Positions 27,647 through 36,713 are shown, counted from the stretch's first letter. The stretch is DNA of 64,000 nucleotides from Endobacterium cereale (GCF_009617585.1 NZ_WIXI01000039.1:1-64000); one strand, 5' to 3'. The notes: generated from the sequence alone by a model not told the origin. Program-made: numbers and translations.

Positions 27647-27681
27647 TATCCTGTATCACATGATACCGTCTATACAGGATA
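27647..27681 (-). promoter_or_regulatory. Nested inverted repeats, likely HipB operator
   Basis: Perfect 10-bp arms TATCCTGTAT (27647-27656) and ATACAGGATA (27672-27681), with a second palindrome GTATCA-CA-TGATAC (27653-27666) nested between them. The arms abut the hipB start codon, as in HipB-type autoregulation. Confidence 0.75.
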
Positions 27682-27793
27682 ATATATAGACAACTCTGCA
27701 GAAGAGTGCAACATTGATACACAGAACCGCATCACTGAGGTGGTTTATATATAATCATATATCGGTGCAGCAGTACAGGCTCATAATATGGTT

Positions 27794-28870
27794 CTAGCCT
27801 CTGTAGCCACCCATCAGGATGCGCAACAGATCGGCCTGTGCAGACCCTGCCGGCATCGTATCCGTTGTGAAAGGGACACTGATATAGGCCTGCCCGTCAG
27901 GTTGCGGCTGGCAATGCACGCCGAATTCCTCGAAAAGCTGGAACCCGACCGCACCAACATCGATCAGTGCATCATAGCTCGGCCAGCCCCCACGCGTATC
28001 CCATAGGCCGCGCAGCTGCTCCACCAGCCGACCGATGACCCTGAGAAAAGCCTGATCCTCGGTCGGCAATTCGGGCGCTACCTCGCAGAGGGTGTCGTAT
28101 TTGTTCATCCCGTCCAGATGGCCGAACAGGTAGGATGCGATCCGCAAGGGCTCAAGGATGACGATACCGACTTCCTCAAAGACCCGCACCACATTGCCAT
28201 GCAGGCGATAGGACCGGATGGCATCGCGCGCCCTGCTACGGCAATCCTTCAGCCGGACGGCCAAATTGTCGCGGAAACGGGCTTCCTCGTTGACCGCGAA
28301 CCCCGCCGACAAACGGCAGACCGCGTATTCACCCCAGCAGGCTTCGGCGAAATGCTGCTCGTGATCGCGGATGAAATGTCCGGTCGGCGGACGAAAATGG
28401 ATGCCAGGGAATTGGTCCTCGCGAAAGGCGTTTTCTTCGACATGCGCGCATTCATGGGCGATGATGGCAATGGCCGTACGGAAATCCTCTTCGTCGCGAT
28501 CGGCCTCCTCGAGCACAATCGGGCATACCGGACCCGCCGACAAAACGATATGCGTCTTCACGGCGTCGCCACGCATGACCACGATACTCTTTCCGACGCC
28601 GGCCAAGCCCTCGTCATTGGTACGGCTCAACGGCGCCAGCCCTTCGACGCCGCGATCGAGGTCACGCAGCGCCTCATCGTAATCGACCGCTACGGTCACA
28701 CCGTCGAGCGCGCTGATATCGATATATTCCCCGACCTCGCGCAGAATGTGGAACATCTGCTGCCCGAGGCATTCGGCGCCGTACTGGTTGGTGATGCCCC
28801 GTACCGTCACCTGAATCTGTGGAAGCGTGGAGGCAGACACCTCTTGTCGCGGCGTGTCGCTCGTATCCAT
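27794..28870 (-). CDS. HECAH metalloprotease-like protein, copy 1
   Basis: 358 residues with no signal peptide, so cytoplasmic. The motif AIIAHECAHVEE (about 148-159) is an HExxH zinc site, and a downstream conserved ACWGEYAVCRLSA (about 188-200) may provide the third ligand Glu. Upstream, VTVAVDYDEALRDLDRG is shared with the second copy at 29880-30869, as are the YLFGHLDG segment and the C-terminal layout. The two are clear paralogues by eye. The family is not recognised. It is the last gene of the minus-strand train, 23 bases after the DUF5677-like gene. Confidence 0.8.
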   Translation of the reverse strand: MDTSDTPRQEVSASTLPQIQVTVRGITNQYGAECLGQQMFHILREVGEYIDISALDGVTVAVDYDEALRDLDRGVEGLAPLSRTNDEGLAGVGKSIVVMRGDAVKTHIVLSAGPVCPIVLEEADRDEEDFRTAIAIIAHECAHVEENAFREDQFPGIHFRPPTGHFIRDHEQHFAEACWGEYAVCRLSAGFAVNEEARFRDNLAVRLKDCRSRARDAIRSYRLHGNVVRVFEEVGIVILEPLRIASYLFGHLDGMNKYDTLCEVAPELPTEDQAFLRVIGRLVEQLRGLWDTRGGWPSYDALIDVGAVGFQLFEEFGVHCQPQPDGQAYISVPFTTDTMPAGSAQADLLRILMGGYRG

Positions 28871-28893
28871 ATTAGCCCCTCACTCCGCTCGCC

Positions 28894-29652
28894 TCATGCG
28901 GTTTCACCCAGCTGCGCCTGCCCGCCGGCGGCAAGCACCTTGTAGCGGGCATGCAGGTCATAGAATGCTTCGTCGCCCACCATGGTGGGTATCATGCGCA
29001 CAAGGCTGAAGACGCACAGCAAAACGGCGAGGCCGAGTATGTTCAGCGTCTCCTGCAGCTCGTCTTCCTCCAGCAGGGGATCGAGGCTGAACAATGCGGT
29101 CCCGTCCGCCAGGAACGAACGATGCCGCAATAGCGAGCTGTAGGTGACATGTGCCGTGTCGGCCGAGATCTCACGATACATGTGCACCATGCGCGGGAAC
29201 TGGCTGTCCTTGCTCAGGTCACTCGGCTTTAACTGCGCGCCCTTCTTGTCATTCAGGAATTCCTGCAGCAGCTTACGCGACCCGGCATCAAGGTCCGTCT
29301 GCATGTCCTTAAGCGCCTTGGCTCTCGACCATTTACTCTTGGCTTCGTCATCCTTGAGCGCCTGCAGATAATCAGGCTTGCGGCGCGCCGCATCCATATG
29401 GATCGCGCATTCGACGACCTTGCGGCAGGTACTGCGCACATCGAGCACCTTGTCATGCTCAGCGAGCAACAATGCCGTGTCGAACAATGTCAGGGCACGG
29501 GCGAACAGCGCGAATTTCACGAACAGCAGCTCGGGCTCTTCGCCTTCCGGCGCATCGAAGCTGTCAACGTCCGCGAGCTTCGCCGCAGCCATGCGGAAAT
29601 CCCTCATCCATTGCAGCCATGCTTCATTTATCTGGGGCTGATCATCATTCAT
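28894..29652 (-). CDS. Helical DUF5677-like protein
   Basis: 252 residues from ATG 29652 with AGGAAG upstream. All-helical: FVKFALFARALTLFDTALLLAEH, then VRSTCRKVVECAIHMDAARR and later MYREISADTAHVTYSSLLRHR, the pattern of DUF5677-type proteins (conserved R-x-x-x-E, then a Y-x-x-x-S/H near the end). A hydrophobic helix LNILGLAVLLCVFSLVRM near the C terminus might contact membrane. DUF5677 proteins recur near defence and mobile genes but have no proven activity. It is encoded between the two metalloprotease-like paralogues. Confidence 0.7.
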   Translation of the reverse strand: MNDDQPQINEAWLQWMRDFRMAAAKLADVDSFDAPEGEEPELLFVKFALFARALTLFDTALLLAEHDKVLDVRSTCRKVVECAIHMDAARRKPDYLQALKDDEAKSKWSRAKALKDMQTDLDAGSRKLLQEFLNDKKGAQLKPSDLSKDSQFPRMVHMYREISADTAHVTYSSLLRHRSFLADGTALFSLDPLLEEDELQETLNILGLAVLLCVFSLVRMIPTMVGDEAFYDLHARYKVLAAGGQAQLGETA

Positions 29653-29879
29653 GCGATTCTTCCTGGTTGCCACCGGTACATGTGGAGTCAAATAGCTATC
29701 CCGGAGGATAATCCCACCGCCAAATGGTTCGGCGGAATGCGATGCGACTACGCGATAGTAAGGAAGTCGGCAGCCGTCAGCGCCAAACCTTTGTCGAGAG
29801 AGGCGAACTCGACCGCAGCAGCCTTTTCCGTACCGTCAGCCTCATACTGAAGAGCACCCGTGTCTTTATATGGCCGTTC

Positions 29880-30869
29880 CTACATCGTGGCGAACGTAAA
29901 CGGAATGCGGAAGCCGCAATTGCCGTGCTCGTCCCATTGGAAGAAGAAGCCACCCTCGCCCAGCACATCGATGATGATCTCGCCGATCGGTGCGAATTCG
30001 CTTCGATCTTCCCATTGCCCGTACCTGGCCCACAGTTCTCTTAGCGCGGTGCGCAGCCTTTCGAAAAACGGTGCGAACCAATGCCCTCCCAGCGCCCCGC
30101 GAACCGCAGGCACATCGTCTATCGTCAAGCCGTGACCGTCCATATGGCCGAGCAGATAGCTGCCGCTCGTCATCAGGTTCTGGTAATACCGCACGACCTC
30201 GGAGAGTACTCGGTCATGATCGTGATCGGTGCGATAGCGCCGGATACATTCGTTTGCCCGGTTCATCGTCTCGTCGAGATGTGTGATGAATGCATTGGCG
30301 TAATCCTGCAGAGGATCTCGGCCGAACGGGGCTGCGATACGGCAAGCCGCATACTCATCCCAGCAGGCGTTTTCGGCCTGCCCTTCGCAGGCATCTGCGG
30401 CATCATCGTAGATTTTTTTTAGCAGCGTATCGGGGAACGCCTTGTCAGTCGTCATGGTGAGTTCGACATGTGCGCATTCATGAGCGAGCAGATGCAGGGA
30501 ATGGGCGTAGTGCTCATCTTCCTCGTCCGGCAGTGAATAGATATAGGCAGCGTTCAGTACCAAATGCGATTTGAGAATACCGTCTCGGATGACGCTCGGC
30601 GCCATCGCAACGCCTTCGACCAGCTCGGAACTGGGCGTTAGGCGGTGGTCCGTCTCATATCCTCTATCGAGTGCGAGAAGCGCTTCCTTGTAATCGACGG
30701 CGATGGTGATGCCGTCCAGCCGCTCGAGATTGATGTAACGGCTCAACTCCCGCACATAATTGCCGACGCAATAGGCGAGCTTCTCGCCTGCTTTTTCTTC
30801 CATGCCTTGGACTGAAATACCAATGCTGGGCACGGTGATCGGTCGCTCTTCCTCGGTGGTCTCCGTCAT
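29880..30869 (-). CDS. HECAH metalloprotease-like protein, copy 2
   Basis: 329 residues, cytoplasmic by appearance. The motif LHLLAHECAHVELTM (about 126-140) is an HExxH zinc site with a possible third ligand in NACWDEYAACRIAA (about 172-185). It shares ITIAVDYKEALLALDRG and YLLGHMDGH with copy 1. Copy 2 is translated first. It starts 15 bases after the upstream Cys-motif gene ends; a 227-base gap separates it from the next gene. The duplicated protease with a protein in between suggests a multi-component system in which cleavage may be triggered. Confidence 0.8.
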   Translation of the reverse strand: MTETTEEERPITVPSIGISVQGMEEKAGEKLAYCVGNYVRELSRYINLERLDGITIAVDYKEALLALDRGYETDHRLTPSSELVEGVAMAPSVIRDGILKSHLVLNAAYIYSLPDEEDEHYAHSLHLLAHECAHVELTMTTDKAFPDTLLKKIYDDAADACEGQAENACWDEYAACRIAAPFGRDPLQDYANAFITHLDETMNRANECIRRYRTDHDHDRVLSEVVRYYQNLMTSGSYLLGHMDGHGLTIDDVPAVRGALGGHWFAPFFERLRTALRELWARYGQWEDRSEFAPIGEIIIDVLGEGGFFFQWDEHGNCGFRIPFTFATM

Positions 30870-30884
30870 GCTTCCTCACGCTGA

Positions 30885-31379
30885 CTACAAGTGCGTCTTG
30901 GCCCAGACCAGCGCGGTCAACGCCCCTGCCCTTGCCTCTTCCACGGATGCGAATTCCTTGTTGCCGCTGCGGGTCGCACCGTTCTTGCGGTTCGTTACCA
31001 CCACGCCAAAGCCTGCATTTTTGGGGAATACCGTCAGCTTATATCCTTCGGTGTTGATGTAATCATTGCCCTTGGCCGAACGTTTCCACGAGCGCTCGGC
31101 CCATGTCTTACGGCGTTTGGCGAGGCTCCTTAATCCCCTCTCCCGTTCTTTCGGACGGACATAGTCCTCTTCCATATGTTCGGCACAGACGCAGCCAACC
31201 GCCAATGATTCCGTGGTCTGGCCGTGCTCCATATAATGGACGTAGCGGATGGTGACGCTTTCGCACATTTCGCAAAGCTGGGAAGGCTCACCCAAATCCT
31301 CGATCCCGACACATGACCATCCCTTTTTGGGCACCCCAGCTTCGGACCATTTGCCATGACTCGTGTGATCCCTGGTCAT
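30885..31379 (-). CDS. Cys-motif hypothetical protein
   Basis: 164 residues from ATG 31379 (GAGTGGA upstream); an alternative GTG lies at 31388. An N-terminal cysteine/histidine cluster (LCEMCESVTIRYVHYMEH followed by VGCVCAEHMEEDY) suggests a zinc-binding finger. The middle is lysine/arginine-rich (RERGLRSLAKRRKTWAERSWKR), which would suit nucleic-acid binding. I do not assign a family. It is 22 bases from the ImmA gene and 15 from the protease gene, so clearly in the same operon. Confidence 0.7.
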   Translation of the reverse strand: MTRDHTSHGKWSEAGVPKKGWSCVGIEDLGEPSQLCEMCESVTIRYVHYMEHGQTTESLAVGCVCAEHMEEDYVRPKERERGLRSLAKRRKTWAERSWKRSAKGNDYINTEGYKLTVFPKNAGFGVVVTNRKNGATRSGNKEFASVEEARAGALTALVWAKTHL

Positions 31380-31401
31380 CGCGTCCACTCAATCTTGACG
31401 T

Positions 31402-32502
31402 CTATTTCACGATACTGAGCTTCGAGCGTCGGACTTCACCACCCTCATTGTCGGTTCCGTGCTGGGGCAGAATACAAAATAAAAGTCGTTCGACCTCAGT
31501 CATTGGAAGCGATAGCTCATCGGCAACGTCCACGAGACTTTTCCGCTCCGCCCAAAGCTGGGATAGAACCTTCCCCCATAGCACAGACGTTTCCCTGGGG
31601 ATGCCGTCAGGTTCGCTCGTGCGATAACCGCGTTTCCCAAGCTCGATACATATGGAACGGTATTGCCATTCGGAGAGCATGGGTCTGGTAAGATGTGCCA
31701 GTCGGTATGCCAGCGCCATTGCAGAGACGCGCCACCTTTTCTTCGCCCGTAAAATGAGATCAGCCGTTATAAGACGGGGCATTCTGACCCTAACGTCTTC
31801 CTCCGGCATTAGAAAGGCGGAAGCGAAGCGGTTTGCCTCCACCTCGGCCGTGCGTGTATCTTCGTCCGCACCTGAGGTTTGGCCATGCCTGTGCAGGACC
31901 AAATGGCCCAGTTCGTGAGCCGCATCAAAAATACTACGCTCCGCCGATTTGAACGAGTTCAGAAACACATACGCTTTGTCATTTTGCCAGAACGAGAATG
32001 CATCGACATTTGCCGTGGTTTCTTCTAGCCCCAGGACGCGGATGCCTTTGGCCTCCATCAGTTTCATCATGTTTGCGATGGGTTGGTAGCTGAGGCCCCA
32101 GTGCTGGCGGAGAGCATCGGCGGCAGCTTCAGGTGTCAATTCCGGGTCGAAATGCGGCAAATCCAACGCCGGTAGATTGTATCGATTTTCAAGCCACTCA
32201 TATACTTCGACCCCGTTATCGCCGGCCGAGAGGGCAGCATTTCTTTCTTTCGCGGTCATGCTCGACAGGCTGCGAAAGCTGACGATTTCTGCTGAAAGGA
32301 GTGCCGGGTCTTCCTTGAAGAAAAACTGCACGGGATAACCGAGAACCTCTGCGAGTTTCTCAAGTGTTCCAGAATCAGCCTGGTTCTGACCGGTTTCAAG
32401 CCGCGTGATTGTGACCGGCGATACGCCGGCCTTTTCTGCCAGTTCCTTCGCTGTCAGCTTCTGCCGTTTTCTGGCGAGGCTGAGTCTCTTTCCATTGAAC
32501 AT
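31402..32502 (-). CDS. XRE regulator fused to ImmA/IrrE metallopeptidase
   Basis: 366 residues. An N-terminal XRE helix-turn-helix (LTAKELAEKAGVSPVTITRLETG, about 16-38) is followed by an ImmA/IrrE-type zinc peptidase: FDAAHELGHLVLHRH (about 195-209) with an E-x-x-ANRFASAFLMP segment about 25 residues later. In mobile elements and radiation-response systems, such proteins cleave a repressor to release gene expression. It starts 12 bases after the preceding (frameshifted) gene, a two-gene arrangement often seen for this family. Confidence 0.88.
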   Translation of the reverse strand: MFNGKRLSLARKRQKLTAKELAEKAGVSPVTITRLETGQNQADSGTLEKLAEVLGYPVQFFFKEDPALLSAEIVSFRSLSSMTAKERNAALSAGDNGVEVYEWLENRYNLPALDLPHFDPELTPEAAADALRQHWGLSYQPIANMMKLMEAKGIRVLGLEETTANVDAFSFWQNDKAYVFLNSFKSAERSIFDAAHELGHLVLHRHGQTSGADEDTRTAEVEANRFASAFLMPEEDVRVRMPRLITADLILRAKKRWRVSAMALAYRLAHLTRPMLSEWQYRSICIELGKRGYRTSEPDGIPRETSVLWGKVLSQLWAERKSLVDVADELSLPMTEVERLLFCILPQHGTDNEGGEVRRSKLSIVK

Positions 32503-32514
32503 GATTGTTCGGCT

Positions 32515-33136
32515 TTATTTTCGACTGACGACGATATCCAGATCCGGATCGTTGGTCGGTTCATTGATGCCAAAATCGATCGCGTCCAGATCGCCACCCT
32601 CAATCAAAAATACGCGATCGATACAGCGAAGGAATTGGCCATTCTTCACCACAGGTAAGCTGAGTTCCATTGCGCCAAACTGATCGACCATCAGGTAATT
32701 TGTTTTGTGGTCTCCATGAAACTTGACCACGCTGATAGGGAGGTCGATACCGGCAGCTTCAAACATATCGCCACAAGCCACGCGTTCGGAGCCAGCGCCT
32801 TTTCGAGACCGCGCTTTAGGATCCGCTTTGCGGCAGGCTTGATTGACATTTACAAAGAGAACTCGAAGCTTGAGGACGTCATTGCGTATGCCTTCCACAC
32901 CTTCCTCGCTAAAGATCTCCCAATTTCCACCGAGGTTTTCGGCTCGAAGGCCCTTCACTCCGTCCATACGCGAACATGCCGGCGGCATTGGTGGGATGCA
33001 GTGGTGAGGCTGTCGCAGCAGCAGCAAGTGCGTGATGACCTGCCGCGATCAATTTCTCACGCTCAAGTTCCAGGCGAGCAAGGTAAAGGTCGCCAATCTC
33101 AGAACTAGTGATTGTCTTTGGGCTGATATTTTCCAT
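32515..33136 (-). pseudogene. Frameshifted partner of the ImmA/IrrE gene
   Basis: Two overlapping frames encode what reads as one protein: an N-terminal part MENISPKTITSSEIGD... to AAGMFAYG, then, in the other frame, GVKGLRAENLGG, an EGVEGIRND segment and SRKGAGSERVACGDMF, ending DLDIVVSRK. Between TAT and GGA-GTG there are four bases (GGAC) where three are expected, so a one-base insertion near 32960-32967 breaks the gene. Read through, it would be about 205 residues. Alternatives are sequencing error or internal restart at ATG 32967. Confidence 0.65.
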
Positions 33137-33146
33137 GCCGCCGACT

Positions 33147-33192
33147 CATGTTAATTTTCTTAACCTCATTTGTGGAGGAAAAAATTAACATG
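33147..33192. repeat. 12-bp inverted repeat upstream of the ImmA operon
   Basis: Perfect arms CATGTTAATTTT (33147-33158) and AAAATTAACATG (33181-33192), 22 bases apart, just upstream of the operon start at 33136. The position and symmetry fit an operator for the XRE-ImmA regulator; a stem-loop is the alternative. Confidence 0.65.
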
Positions 33193-33221
33193 GTCAAGCT
33201 AGAAGAATGTATTCGACTAAT

Positions 33222-34355
33222 TCACAGGACGCCCCACGCCCGAAACCTCCCCCTCCCCGTCATCTCTCTGAGGCCGAGTTCCAAAACGATCCGCCGCGCC
33301 GCCTGCGGCGTGACCTCGAGCGTTTTGGCCACCATTTTTGCTGACACAAGGGGGCGTGCCATAACAAGCTCGACCAGTTTTGGCAGTTTGGACGAGGTCC
33401 GTCGCCCCTCCAGTTTTCGCTCCATCAGTGTGCGCGCCAACACAAGCCGGTCATGTTCTTTCATGCCGATCTCGGCGGCCGCCAAAAGCCCGTGGGCGAT
33501 GGCGAGCAGCCTTGTCTCACGATCACGGCTTCGGCGCCGATCGACGGGTATGGTTTTAAGGCCAAGATTGATGGCTGCGAGATGGGCGCCGGTGGTGATA
33601 CCTGCTTCCCTTATGATCGACGCAGCAAATAGCCGGCCGAGCCAAGGTGCGTGCTGCAGGACCAAAAGCTCGTTCCAGGCATCGAGTGCGATAATTGCCT
33701 GCAGCACCGCCGGCAGTTCTTGTGCCTGGCGCAGCACGCCGCGCCATTCGTCGAGCCGGGCATCCTCGTCCCAGTCGAGATCATAGACGAGAGGATCTCG
33801 TTCGCTCGGCCTGCTAGCGTCCGCGCGGCCGGGCCGCTTTGCGCTCTCGATCGCAGCCTCCGATCTGGCCAGCACAGCATCGATGGCGGCAAGATCGACG
33901 CCGGGCAGATTTTCCGCATCGTCATCTTCCCCCTCCCCTTCCGGATTAGCCGAGACCGCACGCCGGATGGCGACTTCCGTCGACGCCTCGGAGCCGACCG
34001 CGTTGGTGTCCGACGTCTGTCGCAAAGCTCCGACACCATCCGTCGACAAAGCCCAGTCGGCGGACTGGCTGGCAATGCGCCGGCGGGTTCGTAAAACGTC
34101 GCGGGCGATTGTCAGCTCGTGGGTGGGTGTGCGGGTGTCTCGGAAAGCGTCATGGAGGACGAGGTCTTCGAGATGGACAAGCTCGCCGTCGATCCACAGC
34201 GAGGCGCAGGCGTCGGCGAAGTTTTGGCGCTCGAGAAAGCCCACGCCGACCGGCGAGCGGGCGATGCGCTCGTCGAGACGGGCTATGGCAATGCCCGCTT
34301 CAAAAGCAGGCCCAACCAAGTTTGAGATAGACAACTTCGCGAGATCGTAAGCCAT
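33222..34355 (-). CDS. DUF1612 / helix-turn-helix protein
   Basis: 377 residues. The N terminus ([27 protein letters not shown]) and a motif for substrate-like binding ([36 protein letters not shown], in part) match the DUF1612 proteins seen repeatedly on rhizobial plasmids. The C terminus ([39 protein letters not shown]) is a helix-turn-helix. An acidic/alanine-rich linker lies in between. Related to Fic-like N-terminal folds in my reading, but the active-site motif is not present. Probably a DNA-binding regulator of plasmid or island genes. Confidence 0.8.
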   Translation of the reverse strand: MAYDLAKLSISNLVGPAFEAGIAIARLDERIARSPVGVGFLERQNFADACASLWIDGELVHLEDLVLHDAFRDTRTPTHELTIARDVLRTRRRIASQSADWALSTDGVGALRQTSDTNAVGSEASTEVAIRRAVSANPEGEGEDDDAENLPGVDLAAIDAVLARSEAAIESAKRPGRADASRPSERDPLVYDLDWDEDARLDEWRGVLRQAQELPAVLQAIIALDAWNELLVLQHAPWLGRLFAASIIREAGITTGAHLAAINLGLKTIPVDRRRSRDRETRLLAIAHGLLAAAEIGMKEHDRLVLARTLMERKLEGRRTSSKLPKLVELVMARPLVSAKMVAKTLEVTPQAARRIVLELGLREMTGRGRFRAWGVL

Positions 34356-34438
34356 TGATTTTATGGTAAACGATTTCCTAAAGGAACGCTATCTGGTTAT
34401 TGATGTTCCTCACATGGTATAATTGCCGGTTGGTGTTC

Positions 34439-34470
34439 TAACCATCGATAAGTACTGCTTATCGATGGTT
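34439..34470. repeat. Perfect 13-bp inverted repeat
   Basis: AACCATCGATAAG (34440-34452) and CTTATCGATGGTT (34458-34470) with a 5-nt spacer, in the upstream region of the DUF1612-HTH gene. Candidate operator or bidirectional terminator. Confidence 0.65.
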
Positions 34471-34706
34471 ATCGATTTCAGCGCCAAAATCCGTATGTCG
34501 GTCGCCCTTGATGAGCGGAAACGCCCAGTATTCCGGTCTTTCAGGCAGATTGCGGCGAGGATGGATGGAAACGGAATACTGTGTTGGCATAAGCCGTCTA
34601 AAACGTTGGGAGGGCAAGCGGCTTCCAGCCAAACGCAGCTGTAGGATAACCGCCATCGGAAGCATTCCGGCCAATCTGGAAGATTTCAATGATCCTCGCA
34701 GGCAAT

Positions 34707-34740
34707 AAGCGGAACCATCCCAGGGAGACTGGTTCCGCTT
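34707..34740 (-). terminator. Terminator of the T6SS cargo operon
   Basis: Perfect 11-bp stem AAGCGGAACCA / TGGTTCCGCTT with a 12-nt loop, placed 2 bases after the stop of the last cargo gene on the minus strand. Confidence 0.75.
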
Positions 34741-34742
34741 AA

Positions 34743-35861
34743 TCAAGCTGATCGATAGTTGTCGCGCGTTTCGATTACCATGGCAGATCGCAATCCGCTG
34801 TAACCACTGCCTGCCGATATCAGGACTCGCATATCTGTATGTGCGTCAGCGTCGCTGCCATTAAAAGCGGCATCGAACGACTGCTGCGAACGCGCGAGAA
34901 TGATCGAGAGGCACCCATAGGCGGCGCCGACATCGCCTAAGCGCAAAGAAGGGTAAACAGGCTCCACTCCCTCCTGCAAGCAGAATGGATTAAGTCGGTG
35001 CATGGCGAAAGACAGCTCCGTCGCGCGGTAGCGACTATTGTTCCAGTCGGCAATCCAGGCGTTGATCAATTTCGTCTGCCCTTCGCGTGCGGCCATGTCG
35101 GCGGCCGCAAATGCCGCGTCGCTGAGCGCCGTGAATGCGCTCTCGGCCTGCTCGTATTCCAGTGTGGGTTCAACGAAGTTGCCGGCACCCAGGACCTGCG
35201 GATGCGACGACACTTTACTCTGACCCGAGAACAAAAGCATGCCTGCCGCCTCGCCGGGAACAAAACCAAACTGGTTTTGCTTGCTGAACAGTCGTTTCTG
35301 GTCGTTGAGACGATTAAGCCGACGGTGATCGCTGTAGCTGTCGACAGCCGCGATCATAATCATAGGCGAATCGTCTGATCTGCTTTCCAGAAAACAATCA
35401 GCGATGGCCGACCCTACACCGGCGTGACCGACAGCGCGCATCACCGTCGAGGAAAAACGAAGGTCGCAAGCATGATTGACCGCATTCTGAATATTGGCGG
35501 CCAACTCCTGCCCGAGCGTGCCGCGCGAGCCCTTGTCCAGACCACCGGCTTCGTCAACCTCAGGGAGCAACAGGATCAGCTTGATCGTTTTGCGACGCGC
35601 TTCCGATAACGCCGGGACAGACGAAGACAGGCGGGTGATGAAATCTTCGGTCGCTTCCGCCAGCAATTCGCGGGCGCGATCAGCAAAACGACCGATCGTG
35701 TCTCCATCCCGAAACGCGCAAAGTTGCGGCTGAAAATCCTGCCCGAGAAAACGCTCGTTGCGAAACAGAACCGTTTTATCCGCCGTAATCGCTGCAAGCG
35801 TGGCTTCGGCGCTCGGAGCCAGCGCCGTTGAGAGACCGCATTCAATAAGCTCGAATGTCAC
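34743..35861 (-). CDS. Ketosynthase/thiolase-fold protein, probably inactive
   Basis: 372 residues from GTG 35861, 3 bases after the previous stop. The overall pattern resembles beta-ketoacyl synthases: an AVGHAGVGSAIADCF segment where the nucleophilic-Cys helix is expected, DSYSDHRRLNRLND, FVPGEAAGMLLFS (the GxxPGEGAA region) and RLGDVGAAYGCLSIILA where the active-site His loop (GHTxGAAG) normally lies. The catalytic Cys and His positions appear replaced, so enzymatic activity is doubtful. Such pseudo-enzymes next to DUF2169 and toxin genes could serve as effector chaperones; this is inference. Confidence 0.65.
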   Translation of the reverse strand: MTFELIECGLSTALAPSAEATLAAITADKTVLFRNERFLGQDFQPQLCAFRDGDTIGRFADRARELLAEATEDFITRLSSSVPALSEARRKTIKLILLLPEVDEAGGLDKGSRGTLGQELAANIQNAVNHACDLRFSSTVMRAVGHAGVGSAIADCFLESRSDDSPMIMIAAVDSYSDHRRLNRLNDQKRLFSKQNQFGFVPGEAAGMLLFSGQSKVSSHPQVLGAGNFVEPTLEYEQAESAFTALSDAAFAAADMAAREGQTKLINAWIADWNNSRYRATELSFAMHRLNPFCLQEGVEPVYPSLRLGDVGAAYGCLSIILARSQQSFDAAFNGSDADAHTDMRVLISAGSGYSGLRSAMVIETRDNYRSA

Positions 35862-35864
35862 GGA

Positions 35865-36713
35865 TCAACCATCGCTTTCGCTGCGGACATTCAGATCAGT
35901 TATCCGCCCACCGGCCACCACATTGAGGAATTCAAGCATCCCGTATTTCTGGTCGCCGTAATCTCCAAACAGAAGTTCGACCTGACCATTATGCTGGCGT
36001 GTAAAGATTTCGGCCTCGTTGTCCGGGATTTCGCTGTCGAGATTGCTGATGGACGTAAACACGCCACTGCCGAAGAGACTGAGGAAACAATCCTCGACGT
36101 CATCGAGATCCCCGGCGGGAAAGCCCTGACCCGCGCTTGATGTGACGATCAGCCTGTCGCCGGCGTAATTCTCGCTGACCTCATCCCGAAAAGCGGCAAA
36201 CGCGGGGAAGGATATGCCCTCGGCGGTAAAATTCAGAACATCGGTCGCCGCAGCCTCCCCGTGTTCGGCAGCCGTCACATCTGAAATCTCCAGTGATGCA
36301 ACATTCTGTCGAAAGCTTGTTGGCGGCGACAGCGCATCTGCGTCCTCACCAAGAAGCGCGCGCATGGCCTCATAGCCTTCCTGGCTGGTGTGATGAAGCC
36401 GCGCCACGATACGAATGGCCGCGACAAGTGCGTTGTAATGAACACCTTCAGACGAAACGGTCACCGACATATTGCCTTCGTCACTCCAGCCGACATGGAC
36501 CTCGGCTGTTTCGCGCGTTGGAAACCTGTCCCAGCAGAAAAAGCCGAGACGCAAGGCATCTTCAAGCTCGGTAAACGCTTCTTCGAGCACTTCACGGCGC
36601 TCGTCGTCGGGCGCCATGTCGTCGTTGTAGATGACGTCGAGTCGGAAACTGCGCAGATAAATCGGAAGATTTGAAAGGGGTTGTTTCAGGGTCTCTTTGA
36701 CCAGGCTGGACAC
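35865..36713 (-). CDS. T6SS-linked hypothetical protein
   Basis: 282 residues, soluble, acidic, no signal peptide, no recognised domain. It is between the DUF3396-type gene and the ketosynthase-like gene in the cargo operon, 24 bases from the former. It may be an accessory chaperone or a second immunity factor. Nothing in the sequence decides. Confidence 0.7.
   Translation of the reverse strand: MSSLVKETLKQPLSNLPIYLRSFRLDVIYNDDMAPDDERREVLEEAFTELEDALRLGFFCWDRFPTRETAEVHVGWSDEGNMSVTVSSEGVHYNALVAAIRIVARLHHTSQEGYEAMRALLGEDADALSPPTSFRQNVASLEISDVTAAEHGEAAATDVLNFTAEGISFPAFAAFRDEVSENYAGDRLIVTSSAGQGFPAGDLDDVEDCFLSLFGSGVFTSISNLDSEIPDNEAEIFTRQHNGQVELLFGDYGDQKYGMLEFLNVVAGGRITDLNVRSESDG

Noticed and set aside
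28118..28945. 275-residue plus-strand frame
   Set aside because: Antisense to the HECAH protein gene, which has a zinc motif and a paralogue.
33148..33786. 212-residue plus-strand frame
   Set aside because: Antisense to the DUF1612-HTH gene; Ser/Arg-rich shadow.
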